A DNA stretch of 14,569 nt from an uncultured Clostridia bacterium (GTDB lineage Bacteria; Bacillota; Clostridia; Christensenellales; CAG-917). The notes beneath the pieces were generated by a model, which was not told the DNA's origin, did no database searches, and saw only the letters and a list, made by a program, of their open reading frames with translations. The stretch is taken from the NCBI GenBank assembly GCA_947629635.1, contig CANREO010000015.1:1-14569 (forward strand), in the 5' to 3' direction. The position numbers and the translations under genes were made by a program. Shown piece by piece: positions 1 through 6,809 of the stretch (the first letter of the stretch is position 1; every line of letters starts with the position of its first letter).

Positions 1-975
1 GCCACGCCGGATGAGTTGAGATTTGTGTTTATCGATCCGAAGCGCGTAGAATTGAGCGTGTATAAAGGCATTCCGCACATGCTTATGGACGAAGTCATCT
101 ATGACTCCAATAAGGCCATACGTGCTTTGACGTGGCTTAACGACGAGGTCTACAGACGTATGGATTATCTTTCGGCTGCCGGATTTAAGAACATAAACGA
201 AAACAACGAATATTGCAAGAAGAGTGGCATGAAACTCATGCCGAGAATAGTCGTGATCGTTGATGAATTTGCCGACCTCATGAGCACGGGCAAGAAACTT
301 GTCGAGGCAAAGATAAATGGCATCGCGCGACTTGCGAGAGCAGCGGGCATATATCTCGTCATAGCTACGCAACGTCCTTCCGTGGACGTCATCAGCGGTA
401 CGATCAAAAACAATTTGCCAAGCCGTATTGCCTTTAAGGTTGCGGATCAAGCGTCCAGCAAGACCATACTCGACGCCGGAGGCGCCGAAAAATTGCTCGG
501 ACGAGGCGACATGCTCTATTTGCAAAACGGCGCGGCCGGTATTACGCGTATACAAGGCGCGTACGTATCCAATGAAGAGACCGTGCGCATAGTCAACTAT
601 ATCAAGGAAAACAACGAGTGCTATTATGAGAGCAACATCAAGGACGCTATAAACGCCGAGGACGAGGCGGAAAAGGCCAAAGAGTCATCCGGAGGATCCA
701 ATAAGGACGGCGAAGGGAATTACATTTCCAAGGATCTGCTTGACGTGCTTCAGTTGGCGATAGATCTGAGAGAAAAGAATAAGTCTATAAGCACGTCCGC
801 TATACAATCGATGTTGCAAATGGGCTATCCGAAGGCGTCCAGAATGTTTGCCATGCTCGACAAATATGGATTTTTGGAAACGGATCCCAGAGATCCGAAG
901 AAGCACTACGTCAATATCAGCAGAGAGGACCTGGAAAAACTCATCAGCGAAAATTCCCAGAGCAAAGACGACTAG
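1..975 (+). CDS. ftsK: FtsK/SpoIIIE-family DNA translocase, C-terminal part (5' end outside window)
   Basis: ATP-driven, membrane-anchored double-stranded DNA pump that clears chromosome from the division or sporulation septum. The reading frame is open from base 1, so the gene begins upstream; the TTG at 16 is not a real start. The 324 visible residues start inside the motor domain (IDPKRVEL near residue 11). They include the Walker B strand VVIVDEFADLM (about residues 84-94), the ATQRPSVDVISGTIK segment (about 122-136) and the GRGDMLYL motif. The Walker A loop lies upstream of the window. An acidic, Ser/Gly-rich linker (about 215-238) leads to a winged-helix gamma domain (about 243-305), which in this family reads oriented chromosomal sequences. 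Its helix reads GYPKASRMFAML, where the usual form is close to GYNRAARLxDEL. The TAG stop is 48 nt before rimO. FtsK and SpoIIIE cannot be told apart without the N-terminus. Confidence 0.95.
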   Translation, partial: ATPDELRFVFIDPKRVELSVYKGIPHMLMDEVIYDSNKAIRALTWLNDEVYRRMDYLSAAGFKNINENNEYCKKSGMKLMPRIVVIVDEFADLMSTGKKLVEAKINGIARLARAAGIYLVIATQRPSVDVISGTIKNNLPSRIAFKVADQASSKTILDAGGAEKLLGRGDMLYLQNGAAGITRIQGAYVSNEETVRIVNYIKENNECYYESNIKDAINAEDEAEKAKESSGGSNKDGEGNYISKDLLDVLQLAIDLREKNKSISTSAIQSMLQMGYPKASRMFAMLDKYGFLETDPRDPKKHYVNISREDLEKLISENSQSKDD

Positions 976-1023
976 GCCGAAATCTCGATAAAATATGCGA
1001 AAGGAACAGATATACGAAGCGAT

Positions 1024-2331
1024 ATGAAAATAGGAGCGATTTCACTCGGTTGCGATAAAAACAGGGTCGACACGGAAAAGATGCTTGCCAGACTTACGTC
1101 GGGAGGACATACTCTTGTGGGGACCGAGGACGATGCGGATATAATAATTATAAATACATGCGCTTTTATAGATAGCGCCAAGGAGGAGTCCATTGACGAG
1201 ATCTTGCGCGCTATTGCATCTAAAACCGAGTATGGAAATAAGAAAATTATCGTGACGGGTTGCCTTGCGCAGAGATATTCCGAACAGCTGAAAGAAGAAT
1301 TCCCCGAAGTAGACGCGTTGCTAGGCGTACACGATTATGACGAGATATTGCAAACTGTAAACAGCGTTGCCGCAGGCAATAAGATCGTTGGCGGTGGTGA
1401 CAAATGTTTGTTTTATGCCGACAGGGTGCTTACGACGCCATATCACTACGCATATCTCAAAATCGCCGACGGTTGCGACAATCATTGCACATATTGCGCC
1501 ATTCCGTTTATTAGGGGCAAATATCGCTCCGAAAGGATGGAGGACTTGCTTGCAGAGGCGCGCAAACTTCGTGACGACGGCGTAAAGGAACTGATACTCG
1601 TTGCGCAGGACGTCACGCGTTACGGCATGGATTTCGACGGGCGCTCTCATCTCAAAGAGCTTGTGATCGAACTCGAAAAAGTGGGTTTCGAATGGATACG
1701 TTTGTTGTATCTTGAGCCGGAGATGGTGGACGACAGTCTCATCGAGTTTGTCGCCAATGAGCCGCAGGTCGTTAAGTATATGGATATTCCGCTTCAACAT
1801 GTCGATAGCGAAATATTGAAGCGTATGGGCAGGCATACCGACCGGAGAAGCACTATTGAGCTCATCCGCAAAGTTAAGGCAATGGGGATAACCGTGCGCA
1901 CTACTTTTATTTGCGGTTTCCCCGGCGAGAGCGAGCGTGCTTACAAGGAACTCGAGGACTTTGTGCGAGAGGAGAGACCTGACTATGCCGGTTTCTTTGC
2001 CTATTCGCGCGAAGAGGGAACGGCGGCGGACAGGTTGCATGGCCATTTGCCCGAGGAGGTCAAGCTGAAAAGGACGGAAAATTTGCGAAAATTGCAGGCG
2101 CAAATCATAGAGGAGCGCCATCGCGCAATGGTCGGGAGCGTCGTACAAGCTATATATGAGGACATAGATTACGACAGACAAATGTTTGTCGGCAGATGCG
2201 CCGCTCAAGCTCCCGATATAGACAGCGTAATATATTTTACCTCGGAAAGACCGGTCGATATCGGCAGTTTTTACAGCGTTGAAATAGTCGGAGTGGACGG
2301 CATAGATTTATTGGGGAGGGTGAAGCAATGA
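1024..2331 (+). CDS. rimO: Ribosomal protein S12 methylthiotransferase RimO
   Basis: Radical-SAM enzyme that adds a methylthio group to a conserved aspartate of ribosomal protein uS12 in the cytosol, using two iron-sulfur clusters. The 435-residue length is normal for the family. Cys10 (SLGCDKNRVDTE), Cys46 (NTCAFIDSAKEES) and Cys80 (TGC) match the ligands of the N-terminal UPF0004 cluster. Cys151, Cys155 and Cys158 form the CxxxCxxC radical-SAM motif. The last 65 or so residues look like a TRAM RNA-binding domain ending in DLLGRVKQ. SLGCDKNRVDTE favours RimO over the tRNA enzyme MiaB. The ATG at 1024 is supported by the N-terminus; the best Shine-Dalgarno match (AAGGA, 1001-1005) is rather far away at 18 nt. 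The stop overlaps the pgsA start by four bases. Confidence 0.95.
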   Translation: MKIGAISLGCDKNRVDTEKMLARLTSGGHTLVGTEDDADIIIINTCAFIDSAKEESIDEILRAIASKTEYGNKKIIVTGCLAQRYSEQLKEEFPEVDALLGVHDYDEILQTVNSVAAGNKIVGGGDKCLFYADRVLTTPYHYAYLKIADGCDNHCTYCAIPFIRGKYRSERMEDLLAEARKLRDDGVKELILVAQDVTRYGMDFDGRSHLKELVIELEKVGFEWIRLLYLEPEMVDDSLIEFVANEPQVVKYMDIPLQHVDSEILKRMGRHTDRRSTIELIRKVKAMGITVRTTFICGFPGESERAYKELEDFVREERPDYAGFFAYSREEGTAADRLHGHLPEEVKLKRTENLRKLQAQIIEERHRAMVGSVVQAIYEDIDYDRQMFVGRCAAQAPDIDSVIYFTSERPVDIGSFYSVEIVGVDGIDLLGRVKQ

Positions 2332-3020
2332 AAATTACGCTTGCTACAAAAATCACTATTGCGCGCATTTTCCTTATAATTCCCACAGTCGCCGCATTTA
2401 TTGTGGCGGAACTTGCGCGCGATCAGAGGACGCTATATGTTGCAATGCTCGTTGTATCGGCGATCCTTTTTGCGATTTGTTGCGCTACGGATTTTGTCGA
2501 CGGACATCTTGCGAGAAAGACGGGCACCGTGTCCGATTTGGGCAAACTGTTGGATCCTCTTGCCGATAAAGTCATCATAGTGGTCATGATGTTTTTGATA
2601 GTATTGTTTGACGACGGATTGAGTATGAACGGCGTATATTTGCACAATGCGTTGATAATCGCTCTTTTGTCGGGTATTATACTGTCAAGAGAACTGCTTA
2701 TAAGCGTATTTCGCTCTATAGCCGCGCGCAAAGGAGTCGTACTTGCCGCAGACATCTACGGCAAGGCAAAGACGACTTGTCTTGACGTCGGCGTGACTGC
2801 GCTGATGCTTGCGGGGCTGCATCCCGCCGTGGGTTGGATAGGTACGATAGTATTTTATATAGGCGCGGCGCTGGCTGTTTTCAGCGGCGTAAATTATATA
2901 GTCAAAAACAAAAACGTTTTTGACGAGGACGGCGCCGAAAACGAAGTTAATACCTCAGACTGCGGCGCAGATGAGTTGGAAAAAACGACGCAATCAGCGG
3001 ACGACGGAGAAGACGCATGA
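2328..3020 (+). CDS. pgsA: CDP-diacylglycerol-glycerol-3-phosphate 3-phosphatidyltransferase (PgsA)
   Basis: Integral membrane enzyme that transfers a phosphatidyl group from CDP-diacylglycerol to glycerol-3-phosphate, the committed step to phosphatidylglycerol. The CDP-alcohol phosphotransferase signature is complete: Asp55, Asp58-Gly59, Ala62-Arg63, Gly72, Asp76 and Asp80. Several hydrophobic segments follow (about residues 13-30, 37-53, 82-95, 107-125, 148-190). The N-terminus TKITIARIF fits PgsA. After the last membrane segment there is an acidic, polar tail of about 35 residues (from roughly 196) that I do not associate with the family core. It sits between rimO and cinA with ATGA overlaps on both sides, so the three genes are probably translationally coupled. 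Assignment to PgsA rather than another CDP-alcohol transferase rests on the N-terminus and this very conserved neighbourhood. Confidence 0.92.
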   Translation: MKITLATKITIARIFLIIPTVAAFIVAELARDQRTLYVAMLVVSAILFAICCATDFVDGHLARKTGTVSDLGKLLDPLADKVIIVVMMFLIVLFDDGLSMNGVYLHNALIIALLSGIILSRELLISVFRSIAARKGVVLAADIYGKAKTTCLDVGVTALMLAGLHPAVGWIGTIVFYIGAALAVFSGVNYIVKNKNVFDEDGAENEVNTSDCGADELEKTTQSADDGEDA

Positions 3021-3715
3021 TACGCGAAGTGGTAAAAGTTTGCGGAGCGGACAGGGCGTCGATAGAATCGCGGCTGGCTATTTTTGCGGACAGCGGAGTG
3101 TCTTTCGAGGTCGATGAAAACTGTTTGGACGCAAAAATCACTATGTCCACGGAACTTCCTTTTGCGGAGTTTGACAGGGTCAGAACACAGGTATATGACG
3201 TGTTCGAAAACGAAGTATATTCCGCTTTTGACGAAAGTTTGCAGACGGTCGCGGCGCGCCTGCTTATCGCAAACAAGCGTGTGCTCGGAGTTGCCGAAAG
3301 TTTGACCGGCGGACAGATATGTTCCCTATTGGCAGAAATTCCCGGAATCAGCGGCAGCTTGTACGAAGGCGTGGTATGTTACAACAGCGGCTCGAAAATG
3401 CAAAGATTGGGAGTATCCAAGTCTACTCTCGACCGCTTCGGCGCGATAAGCCGCGAAACGGCGCTTGCCATGGTGAAGGGCATCACTTGCGCACCCGTGG
3501 ATCTGGGGCTTGCCACAACGGGACTTGCCGGCCCTGACGGTGATGAGGGGAAACCCGTCGGACTTGTCTATATTGCCGTGGGTTGCGATGACTTCACGAT
3601 GGCATTCGAATGCAATTTCAAGGGCGACAGAAATACGGTTCGACTTTCGGCGTCTCATATGGCGCTATACTATCTTATCAGATATCTCAAAGGAGATATA
3701 ATGCGGTTGCAATAA
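3017..3715 (+). CDS. cinA: CinA-like protein: CinA middle domain plus C-terminal NMN-deamidase (PncC) domain, no N-terminal COG1058 domain
   Basis: The C-terminal part (about residues 75-232) is a CinA/PncC domain, known in other bacteria as nicotinamide mononucleotide deamidase acting in pyridine-nucleotide recycling. Recognisable motifs are AESLTGG (93-99), EGVVCYNSGSKMQRLGV (117-133), FGAISRETA (141-149) and TTGLAGPDGDEGKPVGLVYIA (167-187). The first 75 residues resemble the linker/KH-like domain that sits between the two catalytic domains of full-length CinA (about 410 residues). The N-terminal molybdopterin-binding-like domain (COG1058) is absent. There is no room for it upstream, because the start codon overlaps the pgsA stop (ATGA at 3017-3020). 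The usual Cys of AESCTGG is Leu here. Location upstream of recA is the conserved one. Deamidase activity is inferred from family membership. Confidence 0.88.
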   Translation: MIREVVKVCGADRASIESRLAIFADSGVSFEVDENCLDAKITMSTELPFAEFDRVRTQVYDVFENEVYSAFDESLQTVAARLLIANKRVLGVAESLTGGQICSLLAEIPGISGSLYEGVVCYNSGSKMQRLGVSKSTLDRFGAISRETALAMVKGITCAPVDLGLATTGLAGPDGDEGKPVGLVYIAVGCDDFTMAFECNFKGDRNTVRLSASHMALYYLIRYLKGDIMRLQ

Positions 3716-3718
3716 ATC

Positions 3719-3738
3719 ACGTACCGTTTTCGGTGCGT
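3719..3738 (+). promoter_or_regulatory. Dyad upstream of recA (possible operator or mRNA hairpin)
   Basis: An 8-bp inverted repeat with one G-T pair, ACGTACCG / CGGTGCGT, is separated by TTTT. It lies between the cinA stop and a run of AT-rich -10-like sequence (TATAAA at 3746, TACAAT at 3753). No T-tract follows it, so it is a poor intrinsic terminator. Its position would suit an operator. It is not the GAAC-N4-GTTC LexA box usual in Firmicutes, and I found no such box in the recA upstream region. Function unknown. Confidence 0.35.
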
Positions 3739-3777
3739 CGAATGATATAAAATACAATAAGCGACAGCGAGTTGAAA

Positions 3778-3783
3778 AAGGAG
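3778..3783 (+). promoter_or_regulatory. Ribosome binding site of recA
   Basis: AAGGAG, with 7 nt to the ATG at 3791. It fixes the recA start. Confidence 0.8.
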
Positions 3784-3790
3784 AAAAACT

Positions 3791-4798
3791 ATGGCAGAGA
3801 AAAACGATAAGCCAAAGACCAAGGCCGAAAGCCTGCAAGCCGCTCTCGATCAAATAGAGAAGCAATTCGGCAAAGGCTCTATTATGCGCTTGGGCGAAAA
3901 CAACGTGCAAAAGGTAGAGGCCATCCCTACAGGTTGTATGACGCTTGACGTCGCGCTGGGCATAGGCGGCATTCCAAAGGGCAGAATAATAGAAATTTAC
4001 GGTCCCGAATCTTCGGGTAAGACGACGGTCGCGCTCCATTGCGTGGCTCAAGTGCAAAAGGCCGGCGGAACGGCGGCTTTCGTAGACGCCGAACATGCTA
4101 TCGATCCCGAATACGCCGCAAATCTGGGCGTACAACTTGAAAATTTATATATCTCTCAGCCGGACAACGGAGAGCAGGCGTTGGATATCGTCGAGACGCT
4201 GGTTAAAAGCGGAGCCGTAGACATCATCGTTGTAGACTCCGTCGCGGCGCTCACGCCTCAAGCGGAAATTGACGGCGATATGGGAGACAGCCACGTCGGA
4301 CTTCAGGCAAGATTAATGTCGCAAGCGTTGAGAAAGCTCACATCGCCCGCTTCCAAGAGCAAGTGCACTATCATATTTATCAATCAGCTCAGAGAAAAGG
4401 TGGGCGTCATATACGGCAGCGCCGAGACAACGACTGGCGGAAAAGCTTTGAAGTTTTATGCTTCCGTGCGCATAGACATCCGCAAAAAGGATACGATCAA
4501 GGATGGCGGCGACGTGATAGGCAATCATGTGGCGGCGAAGATCGTAAAAAACAAAGTCGCTCCTCCGTTTAAGGTGGCGGAATTCGACATAATGTACGGC
4601 AAGGGCATATCCAACACGGCATGCGTGCTCGATATGGCGATTGCAAACGGATTTATCCAAAAGGCAGGCAGCTGGTTCAGCTACAATGACGAAAAGATCG
4701 GCCAAGGAAGAGACAAGACGGTGGAATATCTTAACGAGCATCCGGAAGTGCTGAGCGATCTCGATAATAAAATAAGAGAAAAATATAATCTCAAATAA
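3791..4798 (+). CDS. recA: Recombinase RecA
   Basis: ATP-dependent strand-exchange protein and SOS coprotease that forms filaments on single-stranded DNA. The 335 residues match RecA throughout. The N-terminal helix region contains QIEKQFGKGSIMRLGE, Walker A is GPESSGKTT (71-79), the catalytic Glu101 is in FVDAEHAID, Walker B is DIIVVDS with Asp149, and the DNA-binding loop 2 region follows FINQLREKVG, with TTTGGKALKFYAS (213-225). The C-terminus is short and ends KIREKYNLK, without the long acidic tail of E. coli RecA, as in many Firmicutes. It has its own strong Shine-Dalgarno site, lies 75 nt after cinA and is followed by two hairpins, so it is probably at least partly a separate transcription unit. 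Nothing is missing. Confidence 0.98.
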   Translation: MAEKNDKPKTKAESLQAALDQIEKQFGKGSIMRLGENNVQKVEAIPTGCMTLDVALGIGGIPKGRIIEIYGPESSGKTTVALHCVAQVQKAGGTAAFVDAEHAIDPEYAANLGVQLENLYISQPDNGEQALDIVETLVKSGAVDIIVVDSVAALTPQAEIDGDMGDSHVGLQARLMSQALRKLTSPASKSKCTIIFINQLREKVGVIYGSAETTTGGKALKFYASVRIDIRKKDTIKDGGDVIGNHVAAKIVKNKVAPPFKVAEFDIMYGKGISNTACVLDMAIANGFIQKAGSWFSYNDEKIGQGRDKTVEYLNEHPEVLSDLDNKIREKYNLK

Positions 4799-4802
4799 TT
4801 CC

Positions 4803-4850
4803 GGAATAGGCATTTTATTGTGCATATTTGCATGTTAAAATGCCTATTTT
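4803..4850 (+). terminator. Long inverted repeat just after recA (terminator-like, may act on both strands)
   Basis: A perfect 13-bp inverted repeat, AATAGGCATTTTA (4805-4817) and TAAAATGCCTATT (4836-4848), starts 6 nt after the recA stop. Its 18-nt interior contains TGCA-TATT-TGCA, which can extend the stem through two G-T pairs. The right arm runs into TTTT. It is AT-rich, so it may act as a terminator or as a 3'-end stabiliser. Confidence 0.6.
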
Positions 4851-4872
4851 GTAAAAAACTAAACAAATTCTT

Positions 4873-4910
4873 ATAAAAATGCGAGGTCCGCACGGCCTCG
4901 GCATTTTTAT
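4873..4910 (+). terminator. Intrinsic terminator downstream of recA
   Basis: ATAAAAATGC-GAGGTC pairs with GGCCTC-GGCATTTTTAT around a CGCAC loop (4889-4893), with one bulged G at 4900 and one T-G pair. The A-tract/T-tract base of the stem gives a classical terminator that could work in both directions. It is the second hairpin after recA. Confidence 0.75.
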
Positions 4911-4988
4911 ATATTTAATGTTTTCGAATGTCGATTTTTTCAAAAAACAGGACATTTTGCGATATTATAAAGATTTTTCGCGCGCGCG
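4911..4988. other. Intergenic segment between the recA terminator and the rny promoter
   Basis: This is the non-coding part of a 375-nt gap (4799-5173). It holds a third dyad, AATGTC (4927-4932) with GACATT (4951-4956), enclosing TTTTTT (4935-4940) and AAAAAA (4942-4947). It ends in a ten-base alternating CG run (4979-4988) directly before the -35 box. I see no ORF or RNA gene. Confidence 0.5.
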
Positions 4989-5017
4989 TTGACTTTATAT
5001 GATAAATGCTGTATACT
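4989..5017 (+). promoter_or_regulatory. Sigma-A-type promoter for rny
   Basis: -35 TTGACT (4989-4994), 17-bp spacer, -10 TATACT (5012-5017), which is close to consensus. The predicted transcription start near 5024 gives a leader of about 150 nt before the rny ATG. Confidence 0.85.
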
Positions 5018-5023
5018 AATTAA

Positions 5024-5173
5024 GACAAAACTGTAATATTGGAAACAATACTGCTATAGATATATTCGGGTTTTTGCGGCTGTATTTGGCGCCGCTTGAT
5101 ATAAAAGCTCTTCTACTGTTTGCCGTATCGGATTTTCATATGAGGTTTTGATTATATAAATCGGAGGTCGGCT
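5024..5173 (+). promoter_or_regulatory. Long 5' leader of rny with a GAAA-tetraloop hairpin
   Basis: The leader predicted from the promoter has no ORF. Near its 5' end TATTG (5037-5041) pairs with CAATA (5046-5050) around GAAA, a GNRA-type tetraloop. A second weak stem, GCGGC (5076-5080) with GCCGC (5091-5095), follows. The Shine-Dalgarno site GGAGGT is at 5163-5168. A regulatory role, for example autoregulation by RNase Y, is only inferred. Confidence 0.4.
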
Positions 5174-6788
5174 ATGACCATTTTAAGCAATATACTTTCC
5201 GCACTCGGCGGAGGCGCAATTGCCGGAATAGCAATCGCCACGTTCGTTGTGGGTGCGGCAATAGGATTTTTGGTTTACAGACTGTATTCTCAAAATAAAA
5301 GCGGCAATGCCAAACGTGAAGCGGCAAGAATTATCGAAGAAGCAAACCTTGAAGCAAAAACCATCCGCAAGGACGGAATGATCGAAGCAAAAGAACAGAT
5401 GAACAAGATGCGCGTTGATTTCGAGCATGAAACCAAAGAGCGCAAGCAGGAGTTGCAACGCACAGAAAATCGCCTCTCGCAAAAGGAGGCAAGTCTTGAC
5501 AAGAGGGAGGACGCGCTTGACAAAAAGGACGCCACTCTCGAAAAAAAGTTGGACGAGGCGGAAAAGGCACAAAAACAAATAGAAGAGACTAAGGCGAGAT
5601 TGAAGGGTATCGAGGATGAGCTGGGGAAAGCCGTCGCCGATGATGATCTATACCGCAATGGCGAGAGCCGGCATGACCAAAGAAGAGGCCTCGCAGGAAT
5701 TGAAGGACGCACTTCTTGACTCAGTCAAAAAGGACGCGGCAAACGAGGCGAAGCAACTCATTCAGGAGGCGAAGGACAACGCTGTAAAAGAGGCGCAAAA
5801 TATCATTTCGCAAGCGATTCAGCGTTGTGCTGCCGATCATGCGACCGAAAGCACCGTATCCGTCGTAGCATTGCCTAATGACGAGATGAAGGGCAGAATA
5901 ATAGGAAGAATGGGTAGGAATATCCGCGCTCTCGAAAGCGCGACCGGCGTTGACCTTATCATCGACGACACGCCCGACGTCATTACGCTGTCGAGTTTCG
6001 ATCCCGTGCGTCGCGAGGTCGCAAGATTGACGCTTGAAAAATTGATCACCGACGGCCGTATACACCCGGCTCGCATAGAGGAGATGGTCGATAAGGTGCG
6101 CCGCGAGGTAGAGGCCGGCATCAAAGAGGCAGGCGAGGAGGCAGCTTTTGAAGTAGGCGTACACGGTTTACATCCCGAAATAATCAAAATATTGGGCAGA
6201 TTGAAATACCGTACCAGTTATGGGCAAAATGTGCTTAAGCATTCTGTAGAGGTCGCGTCGCTTGCGGCAATTATGGCGTCGGAGCTCGGTATAGACCCAA
6301 AGATCGCGAAGCGCGCCGGTCTGCTGCATGACATAGGTAAGGCCATAGATCATGAGTTTGAGGGTACGCATATTCAGCTTGGCGTCGATATAGCAAAGAG
6401 ATACCGCGAAAACGGCGAGGTAGTGCACGCTATCGCCGCACATCACAATGACATAGAGCCTCAAACCATAGATGCAGTGCTCGTTCAGGCGGCGGACGCT
6501 ATTTCAAGCGCGCGTCCCGGAGCTCGTCGCGAATCGCTCGAGACATATGTAAAGCGCATAGAAAAACTGGAGGAAATCGCAAAATCATTTGACGGGGTGG
6601 AGCAGACATTCGCCGTTCAGGCCGGCAGAGAGATCCGCGTGATGGTAAAGCCCGAGCAGGTCAGCGACGCGAATACGGTGTTCCTTGCAAAGGAAATCGC
6701 CGAAAAACTCGAAAACGAATTGGAGTACCCCGGACAAATAAGAGTAAACGTAATCAGAGAAGTCAGAAGCGTGGAATACGCCAAGTGA
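5174..6788 (+). CDS. rny: Ribonuclease Y, reading frame interrupted by a +1 frame change
   Basis: Membrane-anchored endoribonuclease that starts mRNA decay in Firmicutes. Two overlapping frames encode it: 5174-5719 (membrane anchor about residues 10-37, then a charged coiled coil) and 5616-6788 (rest of the coiled coil, KH domain, HD domain). Joined with one base skipped, they give about 537 residues, close to the roughly 520 of B. subtilis RNase Y. The KH loop reads GRIIGRMGRNIR, with Met where Glu is usual. The HD motif is LLHDIGKAIDH (His-Asp codons 6327-6332), followed by AIAAHHND. The C-terminus VIREVRSVEYAK is typical. The start at 5174 has GGAGGT 5 nt upstream. In the first frame the sequence stops resembling RNase Y after about 5645 and ends at 5719. 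An assembly indel, a real split or mutated gene, and recoding are all possible. Confidence 0.9.
5616..5655 (+). other. Frame junction in rny
   Basis: Upstream of here RNase Y is read in the frame of 5174, downstream in the frame of 5616, which is a +1 (or -2) change. The exact point cannot be fixed because this linker is poorly conserved. A GGGG run (5623-5626) and a GAT repeat (5639-5647) lie inside and are natural places for a one-base indel. AAGGG (5603-5607) followed by ATG at 5616 could in principle start the second half separately. Confidence 0.7.
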
Positions 6789-6809
6789 TTTGAATTCGGG
6801 GGTCGATAT

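Noticed and set aside
1321..2208. Long open frame (295 codons) on the minus strand inside rimO
   Set aside because: It lies wholly antisense to a well-conserved gene and its translation has no recognisable motif. It is explained by codon bias of rimO.
3665..4135. Minus-strand frame over the cinA-recA junction
   Set aside because: Shadow of recA and the intergenic region; no family resemblance.
4799..5173. Possible RNA gene (tRNA, 6S or 4.5S-like) in the 375-nt gap after recA
   Set aside because: No cloverleaf, no conserved small-RNA core seen; the region is explained by terminators, a promoter and a leader.
5616..5655. Programmed -1 frameshift site in rny (GGGGAAA)
   Set aside because: The required change is +1 (or -2), not -1, and the heptamer does not fit X-XXY-YYZ slippage. 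No stop codon or known +1 signal lies at the junction.
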